Origin: Tannerellaceae bacterium
GTDB lineage: Bacteria > Bacteroidota > Bacteroidia > Bacteroidales > Tannerellaceae
DNA: 19,269 nt
Direction: 5' to 3'
Assembly: GCA_031279915.1 (NCBI GenBank)
Contig: JAITHO010000091.1
Coordinates: 1 to 19,269, forward strand
Shown: positions 8,306-15,198 of the stretch, one piece after another
How positions within the stretch are numbered: position 1 is the stretch's first letter
How the letters are laid out: each line of letters opens with the position of its first letter
The notes under the pieces: generated by a model
What the model saw: the letters and a program-made list of their open reading frames with translations, nothing else
Told to the model about the DNA's origin: nothing
Databases searched by the model: none
Made by a program: the position numbers and the translations under genes

Positions 8306-8382
8306 TTCATTTACGGGCTTATAGCCAGCCCCGCAGCCCAATCGCAGATGTAATTGAGCCAAAAAGAAATCCGTATGCCCAT

Positions 8383-9019
8383 CAACACATGTAAATGGCT
8401 CGCGATAATTATCGCAGCAAAATGAACTCAATTCAATCTCTCGCGATAATTATCGCAGCAAAATGAACTCAATTGAATGGCTCGCGATAATTATCGCAGC
8501 AAAATGAATTCAATTAAATGGCTCGCGATAATTATCGCAGCAAAATGAATTCAATTAAATCTCTCGCGATAATTATCGCAGCAAAATGAACTCAATTAAA
8601 TGGCTCGCGATAATTATCGCAGCATATTTCCATGTGTAAATGGCCTGCGGGATTTGTCGCGGCATATTTACAGACGTAAATGGCTCGCGGAATTTGTTGC
8701 AAGCTATCAACACATGTGAATAGCTTGCGGAATTTGTCGCGACAGATTCAACTCGATTGAATTTCTTGCGGAATTTGTCGCGACATATTCAACTCGATTG
8801 AATTTCTTGCGGAATTTGTCGCGACATATTCAACTCGATTGAACGGCTTGCGGAATTTATCGCGACGTATTCAACTCGATTGAACCTTAACTCGATTAAA
8901 CGGCTTGCGGAATTTATCGCGAGCCATTGCCTTCATGGAAATACGCTGCGATAAGTATCGCGAGCCATTGCCTTCATGGAAATACGCTGCGATAAGTATC
9001 GCGAGCCATTGCCAAATGG
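8383..9019. repeat. Tandem array of ~15 41-bp palindromic units (array 2)
   Basis: Core A elements start at 8402, 8443, 8484, 8525, 8566, 8607, 8647, 8687, 8727, 8768, 8809, 8850, 8907, 8948 and 8989: period 41 with three units of 40 and one of 57. Three subtypes follow in order. The first six carry the perfect palindrome GCGATAATTATCGC, the next seven GCGGAATTTGTCGC or close variants, and the last two GCGATAAGTATCGC. A second short dyad lies half a unit away (TGAACTCAATTCA, TTACAGACGTAA, CACATGTG or TTCAACTCGATTGAA depending on the unit). The array fills the space between the divergent yhhQ and glycoside-hydrolase promoters and shares no sequence with array 1. No unique spacers, so not CRISPR. 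Confidence 0.95.
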
Positions 9020-9035
9020 AAATGGGGCTAACTTG

Positions 9036-9068
9036 CCGCTCGCAGCGATTGCAAATCCTTGCGAGCGG
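9036..9068. repeat. 9-bp stem inverted repeat at the end of array 2
   Basis: CCGCTCGCA (9036-9044) and TGCGAGCGG (9060-9068) are perfect reverse complements with a 15-nt loop. There is no T-run after either arm. It lies just upstream of the promoter box of the glycoside-hydrolase operon, so it may be an operator-like site or a last diverged array element. Confidence 0.7.
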
Positions 9069-9099
9069 AAGGATATTCTCTACAACAAATTATTTATCC

Positions 9100-9107
9100 T
9101 ACATTTG
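9100..9107 (+). promoter_or_regulatory. -7 promoter box for the glycoside hydrolase-Rid-M24 operon
   Basis: TACATTTG matches TAnnTTTG and ends 39 bp before the ATG at 9147. No clear -33 element is seen. Confidence 0.5.
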
Positions 9108-9146
9108 CCAGCCAAATATTTTATTAACGTTTAAATCTTGATCATT

Positions 9147-10511
9147 ATGAAACTTCGCCCTCTCCTCTTCGCTTTCCTTTTTGCTGTTGCTCTTGTGGCT
9201 ATGAGTTGCTCGAAGCTATCGGCTGAAAAACGTTCGCTTCCGCTGTTTTGGACGTGGATGGATTATCGGCCTGCGATGAACTTCGATTCGATTTGCTCTA
9301 TCGTTAGCGAAACGGGAATCGAGGGAATCATGCTTAATGCGCCAACGCCGCATGACTATCGCATCGCTATCGACATCGCCCATAAATATAACATCCGAAT
9401 CTTTGCCTGGCTATGGACTATGAATCTGGAGCACGACCGCGATTCTATCCTTCGCAATCATCCCGACTGGCTTAGCGTTAATCGGCGCGGAGAGAGCCTG
9501 GCTGATACTAAAGCTTACGTTGACTACTACAAGTTTCTTTGCCCTGCATTGCCCGAAGTTCGCGATTACATCCGGCGGCGAATAACGGAGTATTGCGCAA
9601 TAGAGGGGCTGGAGGGAATTGCTATCGACTATCACCGCTTCGTTGACGTCATCCTGCCCACAACGCTGTGGCCGCGCTATGATGTGGTGCAGGACAGGGA
9701 GTATGCCGAATGGGATTTTGGCTATCATCCGCGCATGATTGAAGCTTTCCAAAAGGAGTATGGATATGATCCGAGGATGCTCGACGATCCTTCGACTGAT
9801 GAGAAGTGGCTACAGTTTCGTTGTGACCAAATCACTGAGGTGGCCAATGAAATTGCTGATGTTGTGCATGCTCATGGCAAGCTGATGGCGGCCTCGCCTT
9901 TTCCCACGCCGGCTATGTCGCGCCAAATGGTGAGGCAGGATTGGGGGCGATGGAATCTGGATATTGTTTTCCCGATGGTGTATCACACGTTCTACACCGG
10001 CGATGTGAGCTTCATTGCCGACTGCACCATTGATAATACTAAGCAGAAGAACCCTGCCACCAGCCTTTATTGCGGCTTGATGGTTACCGACGGCGACGAG
10101 ATGTTCCGATCTATGGACGCGGCGCTCAACAACGGCGCTCAGGGAATTGCAATCTTTACGGTCAACTCCCTCAGATCGCCCTCCATGCGGGCTCGATTCC
10201 GACGGTATGCCGACAGCCTGCGCCAGGAGCGAGCCCTGAATGTTGCGATAAAGCCGACGATGGCGTCTTCCGATCCCGACCCTTTCCGTAAGCCTGCAAT
10301 CATGGCCGCCGTCAAAGAACGTATCGCAGCCAATATCGCTCGCGACAACATGGCTCCGCAGCAGATAAACCTCGGCGACTTCGTTTTCGAGAAGGAAGAG
10401 GGAGCTGCTAAAGTTTATTTGGTGAAGGAACAGAACACGAGCAAAGGCTTCCGTGTGAGCTTTTACGTTTATGGAGGAATACTGTCGGGATGGAATGTCG
10501 AAGGCTTGTGA
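9147..10511 (+). CDS. Lipoprotein glycoside hydrolase of the family-10-like type (GHL10/DUF187)
   Basis: This is a 454-residue lipoprotein. The signal peptide ends at LVAMS, with lipidation at Cys21. The body reads as a TIM barrel of the glycosyl-hydrolase-like 10 family (PF02638-like): LPLFWTWMDY (31-40), IEGIMLNA (58-65), IRIFAWLWTMN (83-93) and the hallmark GIAIDYHRF (157-165), which matches the family's G..fDYiRy strand. A further strand is DIVFPMVYHTFYTGD. The C-terminal ~90 residues form a separate small domain. It would act at the outer membrane or in the periplasm; the substrate is unknown, with peptidoglycan-like or N-acetylated glycans possible for this group. The ATG at 9147 is preferred to the TTG at 9138 because it starts the signal peptide. 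First gene of a three-gene operon. Confidence 0.85.
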   Translation: MKLRPLLFAFLFAVALVAMSCSKLSAEKRSLPLFWTWMDYRPAMNFDSICSIVSETGIEGIMLNAPTPHDYRIAIDIAHKYNIRIFAWLWTMNLEHDRDSILRNHPDWLSVNRRGESLADTKAYVDYYKFLCPALPEVRDYIRRRITEYCAIEGLEGIAIDYHRFVDVILPTTLWPRYDVVQDREYAEWDFGYHPRMIEAFQKEYGYDPRMLDDPSTDEKWLQFRCDQITEVANEIADVVHAHGKLMAASPFPTPAMSRQMVRQDWGRWNLDIVFPMVYHTFYTGDVSFIADCTIDNTKQKNPATSLYCGLMVTDGDEMFRSMDAALNNGAQGIAIFTVNSLRSPSMRARFRRYADSLRQERALNVAIKPTMASSDPDPFRKPAIMAAVKERIAANIARDNMAPQQINLGDFVFEKEEGAAKVYLVKEQNTSKGFRVSFYVYGGILSGWNVEGL

Positions 10512-10546
10512 TATTCGTTCGGTCAATCTCCCCCTCTCTCTAAACA

Positions 10547-11662
10547 ATGAAACATCACAAGATTTATAGCATCAGAACAGCGCAACGCTGCGAGACGCAC
10601 ATCTCCCTGCGCCCTTCCGAGGCTTGCTACTCGATAGGCGCTCAGCTTGATGATCTGCTTGAGGCCTACCTCCGGCTGCTGGCAGAGCTTGAGCTCTCCG
10701 ACGCGGATATCTTCCTGGCCAAAGCCTTCGCGAGCGACTTGATAAACCAAAACGACAGCCTTCGCGCTCATCCGCTCTTCGCCCAACATCTGCAAAAGGC
10801 AGCCCTCTCAATAGTAGAACAACCGCCGCTCGACGGTTCGAAAATCAATCTACTGCTTTGGCTTATACAATCGCCGCAGCGACACTCGTTTCGAATCGAT
10901 CAAGCCATTTGCACAACAATAGGAGAGCATACTCACGTATTTCACAGCATCAGTCCGCCTGCCGCAACAGCCGATCAGGTAGAGCAACAAACATTCGAAG
11001 CCTTCGCCGAGCACGATCGCTTGCTCAAGCAACTCAACATGAATCTCGCTAACGACTGCATGCGAACATGGATATATGTAAAAGATATAGACTGCGATTA
11101 CGGAGCTATGGTTGGCGGACGGAACCGATATTTCAAGGCGCACAACCTCAGCCCCGACACTCATTTTATTGCCTCAACCGGCATAGGAGGAGGAGGCGAC
11201 GCAGCCGGCAAGCGGCTTGGATTTGATTTCTACGCCGTAGGATCATTGCCTCCAGCCGCCGTTCAATACCTCCACGCTCCCACGCATCTCAACCCCACGC
11301 ATCAGTATGGCGTTGCCTTTGAACGCGGCGTTCGGATTGGATACGCGGATATCAGTCACATATTCATATCCGGTACCGCCAGCATCAATAATCGCGGAGA
11401 ATGTATCAACAGCGGCAATACAATCCGTCAGCTCGACCGAGTATTCGAAAACATCGACAACCTCCTCCGCGACGCCTCCGCCAATCTTAGCCACATCGCC
11501 AGCATGACCATCTATCTACGCGACATAGCCGACGCCAGCATCGCCCGCAACTACATCGACAACCGCTTCCCAACAGTTCCGGCCCTCATCGTACTCGCCC
11601 GCGTATGCCGTCCTCAATGGCTCGTTGAAGTAGAATGCATCGCCGCCATCCTCCCCAACTGA
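10547..11662 (+). CDS. Rid-superfamily protein with chorismatase-like architecture
   Basis: This 371-residue cytosolic protein has its C-terminal part (about 270-371) as a Rid/YjgF fold, with HIFISGTASI (271-280) and LVEVECIA (359-366). The preceding part has RTWIYVKDI (173-181), RNRYF (192-196) and STGIGG (210-215), the pattern I associate with the FkbO/Hyg5/XanB2 chorismatase group (chorismate to 3-hydroxybenzoate or dihydrodiol products). The extra N-terminal ~130 residues and a Cys where the terminal strand often has Gly or Ala make the exact reaction uncertain; a plain Rid-type deaminase role is the alternative. It lies 35 bp after the glycoside hydrolase and 26 bp before an M24 peptidase, probably in one transcript. 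The context gives no aryl-polyene or resorcinol genes. Confidence 0.72.
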   Translation: MKHHKIYSIRTAQRCETHISLRPSEACYSIGAQLDDLLEAYLRLLAELELSDADIFLAKAFASDLINQNDSLRAHPLFAQHLQKAALSIVEQPPLDGSKINLLLWLIQSPQRHSFRIDQAICTTIGEHTHVFHSISPPAATADQVEQQTFEAFAEHDRLLKQLNMNLANDCMRTWIYVKDIDCDYGAMVGGRNRYFKAHNLSPDTHFIASTGIGGGGDAAGKRLGFDFYAVGSLPPAAVQYLHAPTHLNPTHQYGVAFERGVRIGYADISHIFISGTASINNRGECINSGNTIRQLDRVFENIDNLLRDASANLSHIASMTIYLRDIADASIARNYIDNRFPTVPALIVLARVCRPQWLVEVECIAAILPN

Positions 11663-11688
11663 TATACCCATAAAAAATAGTAAGGAAC

Positions 11689-12861
11689 ATGATTCAAAAC
11701 GAAGTAGCCAACGACTGCCGCATCAAATGGGAACGCATCCGCCAAGCGATGCAAAGCGAAGGTGCCGACGCCTGCCTGCTGTCAACCGGCCTTAATCTGT
11801 ACTACATGACGGGGCGCATCTTCAGCGGATGGCTCTACCTTGCGGTCGATGCCGATCCTATCTGCTTTGTCAAACGCCCCGTCGGAATAGAGGGCGATCG
11901 CCTCAGATACGTTCGGAAGCCCGAGCAAATAGCCGATCTCCTCTCCGACTTCGGATTGCCTCGGCCCACCAAGCTACTGCTCGAAGCCGACGAGATCACA
12001 CATTCAGACTACGAGCGCCTACTCGCAGCATTAAGTCCCAGCGCAACCGGCAACGCCTCGGCCATAATGCGAGCATCGCGCATGATCAAAACGCCATGGG
12101 AGATCGGCCAATTTCGCATCTCAGCCGAACGACATGCACTAACATACGCCGCCATCCCCGAATGCTTCCGCGAAGGCATGACCGACCTCGAATTTCAGTA
12201 TGAAATCGAACGCAGGATGCGCCTCAACGGATCGCTCGGCATCTTCCGCGCCTTTGGCGACATGGACATCTTCATGGGCAGCATCCTCGCCGGAGATAAC
12301 GCACAGGAGCCTTCGCCATACGACTTCGCTCTCGGAGGAGCCGGCGCCTCGCCCTCCATACCCATCGGAGCAAGCGGCCTGAAGCTGGTCAGCGGAATGT
12401 CGGTAATGGTCGACATGGCCGGCAACTACACGGCTTACATGACCGACATGACGCGCACCTTCGCCGTAGGCAAGCTCCCCCAGCTCGCCTACGACATGCA
12501 CCAAGCCGCAATCAACATACTGCAAGAGCTTGAAATCCGGCTTCGCCCAGGCGCCGCATGCTCCGAGCTCTACAAGATCGCCGCCCGCATGGCCGAAAAA
12601 GCCCGCATGACCGATTATTTTATGGGAGCCAAACAGCAGGCCGCATTCGTTGGCCACGGCATAGGATTGCACATCAACGAGCCCCCCGTTATATCGCCGC
12701 GCTCAAAAGACGAGCTGCATCCAGGCTGCGTTATTGCGCTCGAACCTAAGTTTGTACTCCCCAGCGTCGGCGCCCTCGGAATAGAAGACAGCTATGTGAT
12801 TACCGATGCCGGAGCAGAGAGATTAACACAGGTAGAAAGGGATCTGAAGGCGCTTGCATAA
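11689..12861 (+). CDS. M24B-family aminopeptidase (Xaa-Pro dipeptidase-like)
   Basis: This is a 390-residue metallopeptidase with an N-terminal creatinase-like domain (about 8-130) and a pita-bread catalytic domain. All five metal ligands are in place: Asp242 (VMVDMAG), Asp253 (YMTDMTRTF), His323 (VGHGIGLHINEPP), Glu352 (ALEPKF) and Glu366 (GIEDSYV). It should hydrolyse Xaa-Pro dipeptides or N-terminal Xaa-Pro bonds in the cytosol; M24B members with other substrates, such as creatine, cannot be excluded. AAGGAAC directly before the ATG is a rare visible purine-rich ribosome-binding site in this window and supports the start. Third gene of the operon, with no obvious terminator after it. Confidence 0.9.
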   Translation: MIQNEVANDCRIKWERIRQAMQSEGADACLLSTGLNLYYMTGRIFSGWLYLAVDADPICFVKRPVGIEGDRLRYVRKPEQIADLLSDFGLPRPTKLLLEADEITHSDYERLLAALSPSATGNASAIMRASRMIKTPWEIGQFRISAERHALTYAAIPECFREGMTDLEFQYEIERRMRLNGSLGIFRAFGDMDIFMGSILAGDNAQEPSPYDFALGGAGASPSIPIGASGLKLVSGMSVMVDMAGNYTAYMTDMTRTFAVGKLPQLAYDMHQAAINILQELEIRLRPGAACSELYKIAARMAEKARMTDYFMGAKQQAAFVGHGIGLHINEPPVISPRSKDELHPGCVIALEPKFVLPSVGALGIEDSYVITDAGAERLTQVERDLKALA

Positions 12862-12975
12862 ATTTTTATTTTCAACAATGAGAAAAAAAGTGAGTGACCA
12901 TAGCGCAAAATAGATTTATTCTCCCTTTCTTTGTGGAGTTTATTATTTCTAGTATTTATTTATTATTTCTTTTTT

Positions 12976-13221
12976 ATGAACATTTACATTGGTAATTTGA
13001 ATTACCGCGTTAGAGAGCCCGAGTTAAAACAGATTTTCGAAGAGTATGGAACTGTTAGCTCAATTAAGTTAGTCATTGATCGAGATACCAACAGGTCGAA
13101 GGGATACGCATTTGCCGAGATGCCGAACGACAGGGAAGCGATGGCAGCGATCAGCGAATTGAACGGCGCAGAGTACGAAGGTCGCCAGATGGTTGTCAAA
13201 GAGGCATCCCCCCGACGCTAA
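12976..13221 (+). CDS. Small RRM-domain RNA-binding protein
   Basis: This 81-residue protein is a single RNA recognition motif. RNP2 is IYIGNL (3-8) and RNP1 is KGYAFAEM (42-49), with the aromatic residues needed for RNA stacking present (Tyr4, Tyr44, Phe46). It resembles the stand-alone RRM-1 proteins of Bacteroidota, several of which are described as global RNA-binding regulators. There is no Gly-rich tail; the chain ends in basic SPRR. The ATG at 12976 is chosen because RNP2 normally starts within a few residues of the N-terminus; a longer in-frame version would add 15 hydrophobic residues encoded by the T-rich leader. It has its own strong intrinsic terminator, so it is likely transcribed alone, and its 114-bp upstream region is AT-rich. 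Confidence 0.92.
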   Translation: MNIYIGNLNYRVREPELKQIFEEYGTVSSIKLVIDRDTNRSKGYAFAEMPNDREAMAAISELNGAEYEGRQMVVKEASPRR

Positions 13222-13247
13222 GAACAACAGGCGTATGATAGCAAATG

Positions 13248-13285
13248 AGGGAGCGGAACACAGAATCCGTTCCCTTATTTTTTTT
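13248..13285 (+). terminator. Intrinsic terminator of the RRM gene
   Basis: The stem GGGAGCGGA (13249-13257) pairs with TCCGTTCCC (13266-13274), including one G-U pair, around an 8-nt loop. It is followed by TTATTTTTTTT. It ends about 64 bp after the RRM stop codon. Confidence 0.88.
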
Positions 13286-13333
13286 CGGAAACTTCTAATC
13301 ATTGAGCGCTTTGCACGCAAGGCAAACCTTAAA

Positions 13334-13496
13334 ATTGCCGCAGGCAAATTGCCCGTTAGGGCATCCATATCAATAGAAAGCACGTCCCGTATGCACTTTC
13401 CCCGTAGGGGATACACATTATTCATTGCATCCCCTACGGAGGGAGAAGTTGGTGGACTTGGTAGGCGTCTTTCTATTGATATGAATGCCCTACGTG
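13334..13496. repeat. Nested inverted-repeat element, copy B
   Basis: This block is homologous to 7302-7472, with small deletions in the loop regions. Outer arms are 13353-13380 (CCGTTAGGGCATCC, then ATATCAATAGAAAG) and 13469-13494 (CTTTCTATTGATATG, then AATGCCCTACG). They are reverse complements with few mismatches, better conserved than in copy A. Inner arms CCCCGTAGGGGAT (13400-13412) and ATCCCCTACGG (13429-13439) pair perfectly over the shorter arm. AGTTGGTGGACTTGG is shared with copy A. It lies between the RRM terminator and array 4. Confidence 0.85.
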
Positions 13497-13660
13497 TCTT
13501 GTACTGAAAAAAGTTTACACCAAGTAAACCTGCATAATTGTGAGCAAAAAAATTTCAGCCAAAATCTTATGGCATAATTTTGGATGAAAAAAATATTTTC
13601 ATAATTATAGGGCATAAAAGTCGGGAAGAAAATTTTTAGGAGAATATAAGGCTTGCGGGA
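13497..13660. repeat. Degenerate AT-rich ~40-bp tandem array (array 4)
   Basis: GCATAA recurs at 13532, 13572 and 13612. A-run/T-run dyads are centred near 13512, 13552, 13594 (AAAATATTTT) and 13632 (AAAATTTT), giving a period near 40. Other dyads are GTTTAC...GTAAAC (13513-13529) and CCAAAAT...ATTTTGG (13559-13583). The units are strongly diverged, so the array call is weaker than for arrays 1 and 2. No gene lies in 13222-13699. Confidence 0.6.
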
Positions 13661-13687
13661 GGAAAACAAGAGACTAACGATTTTGTG

Positions 13688-13695
13688 TATATTTG
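13688..13695 (+). promoter_or_regulatory. -7 promoter box immediately before the GNAT start codon
   Basis: TATATTTG matches TAnnTTTG exactly and ends only 4 bp before the ATG at 13700. If used, transcription would begin at or very near the start codon, giving a leaderless or almost leaderless mRNA. Confidence 0.5.
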
Positions 13696-13699
13696 CATC

Positions 13700-14665
13700 A
13701 TGCAAAGTAAAAAGGAAAAACAAATCAAGGACTTATGGCGGGCGGCATTCGGCGACAACGAAAATTTCATCCGTATGTATTTCAAGCATGTATATAAAGC
13801 AAAATACGCGCTTACGCTTGAGCATGAGGGGCAGCTTGTATCCTCGCTGATGCTGCTGCCATACAAGCTAAATTACTATGGCCGCGAACTTTTGATGGGA
13901 TACATTGCGGGAGCCTGCACCCTTGAGGGCCAGCGGGGCAAGGGATGGATGACGAGGCTGATGCACAAAACTTTTGAGCAGATGCGCCGGCGCGGAATGT
14001 ATGTGGCGACCCTTATTCCGGCCTCTCCCAGCCTGTTCGACTTTTATGAACGCTACGGTTTTAGCCGAGCCTTTGAGTATTCGCCATGCGTATACGCGCG
14101 GCAGGAGCTGGGCGAGGCCGATGGCTCGTGCCGGGTTTTGTCGCAGGATACGCTCGGGGGCAAGGAGTTTGCCTACGTTGATCGCAAGCTCAGAGAACGA
14201 GCGATAGGTGTGCTCCACGATCGCCGAGATATGGACAATATCGGGCGGGATATATGCCTGAGCGGCGGGCGGATGTATGTTGCCAGGCGGGCGGATACAA
14301 TTTGCGGAATTGCCTTCGCAACGCCATTCATCCGGCCAGGATCGAATCCTGAGGAGAGGAGCGCGCTGGTGCGCGAGATAGTGTATGAGGATGGGGATGC
14401 AATGCGGGCTCTGCTGCTGGCGGCAACGGAAAATCTGGGCGTTGAGCGGGCCCTCTGCCGCATGCCATACATTGCGCAGGGTACGGCGTATAGCTACGGG
14501 ATGGCCCGCGCGATTGATCCGGAAGCTATGTTCGAGATTCGGAAAGCCGCATGCGGAGCGAAGATGAGCCTCGAGGAGCTGAAGGCCATGGACATCAAAC
14601 AGCAGACGGCTTATCTGCTCGACTACGCAGACCGCAAGGCTTACATGAGCCTGATGTTAGACTAA
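13700..14665 (+). CDS. GNAT-family N-acetyltransferase, Eis-like
   Basis: This is a 321-residue acetyltransferase. The GNAT core is in the first ~125 residues: a beta strand YALTLEHEGQLVSSLMLLP (36-54), the acetyl-CoA pyrophosphate loop EGQRGKGWMTRLM (76-88) with the Q/R-x-x-G-x-G pattern, and SLFDFYERYGF (111-121), typical of motif B. The C-terminal ~190 residues, with a second GNAT-like stretch (MYVARRADTICGIAFATPF), recall the two-domain layout of Eis-type enzymes. The acceptor is unknown. The start at 13700 aligns the usual KELW-like N-terminus; a GTG 5 codons upstream is less likely because it overlaps the promoter box. The next gene follows after 19 bp, so the two are probably co-transcribed. 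Confidence 0.85.
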   Translation: MQSKKEKQIKDLWRAAFGDNENFIRMYFKHVYKAKYALTLEHEGQLVSSLMLLPYKLNYYGRELLMGYIAGACTLEGQRGKGWMTRLMHKTFEQMRRRGMYVATLIPASPSLFDFYERYGFSRAFEYSPCVYARQELGEADGSCRVLSQDTLGGKEFAYVDRKLRERAIGVLHDRRDMDNIGRDICLSGGRMYVARRADTICGIAFATPFIRPGSNPEERSALVREIVYEDGDAMRALLLAATENLGVERALCRMPYIAQGTAYSYGMARAIDPEAMFEIRKAACGAKMSLEELKAMDIKQQTAYLLDYADRKAYMSLMLD

Positions 14666-14684
14666 ATCAGTAATACTATTGTAT

Positions 14685-15158
14685 ATGGGACGTCATCAAT
14701 TAGACGCATTAGACGAAAAAATCTTGAGACTAATAAGCACCAACGCCCGCATTCCCTTCCTCGAAGTGGCCCGCGCATGCAACGTATCGGGAGCGGCAAT
14801 CCACCAACGATTTCAACGTTTGGTGGCGATGGGAGTCATCAAAGGCTCCGAATTTGTTATCGATAGCGTGAAAGTGGGCTATGAAACCTGCGCCTACATG
14901 GGAGTGTACCTCAGCTCGCCTAGTGATTTTCCGGCTGTGACCGAAGCTCTGCGGGCGATCCCCGAAGTGGTGGAATGTCACTACACAACCGGCAAGTATG
15001 ATCTGTTCATCAAAATCTATGCGAAGAACAACCAGGATCTGCTTCGCATCATCCATCGCAAATTGCAGCCCCTCGGCCTGGCCCGCACCGAGTCGCTGAT
15101 TTCTTTTCAGGAAGCCTTCAAAAAACAAATACCTATCGACTTCGCTGAGGAAGGATAG
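14685..15158 (+). CDS. Lrp/AsnC-family transcriptional regulator
   Basis: This 157-residue DNA-binding regulator has an N-terminal winged helix-turn-helix (about 5-55: LDALDEKILRLISTNARIPF, then ACNVSGAAIHQRFQRL as the recognition region) and a C-terminal RAM/ligand-binding domain (about 68-145), with VVECHYTTGKYDLFIKI (95-111) at the usual effector and dimer interface. Such proteins form octamers or dimers and usually respond to amino acids. The ATG at 14685 is chosen over TTG at 14679. It lies 19 bp after the GNAT gene and converges with the OmpH-like gene. Confidence 0.93.
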   Translation: MGRHQLDALDEKILRLISTNARIPFLEVARACNVSGAAIHQRFQRLVAMGVIKGSEFVIDSVKVGYETCAYMGVYLSSPSDFPAVTEALRAIPEVVECHYTTGKYDLFIKIYAKNNQDLLRIIHRKLQPLGLARTESLISFQEAFKKQIPIDFAEEG

Positions 15159-15198
15159 GTATTCGAGCCGCCAAGCGGAGATGCTTTCGGAGGGCCTA

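Noticed and set aside
8383..9019. CRISPR array or tandem operator set of a known family
   Set aside because: No spacers of unique sequence; the whole 41-bp unit repeats. The core does not match an operator that I know.
8905..9141. Plus-strand open frame of 78 codons
   Set aside because: It is a translation of the last array-2 units and ends over the promoter and start of the glycoside-hydrolase gene.
9810..10547. 245-codon minus-strand open frame opposite the glycoside hydrolase
   Set aside because: Antisense shadow with no domain; the plus-strand gene has signal peptide, barrel motifs and a promoter box.
15159..15198. Bidirectional terminator between the Lrp and OmpH-like genes
   Set aside because: Only a 4-bp stem (CCGC-CAA-GCGG at 15168-15178) without T-runs on either side.
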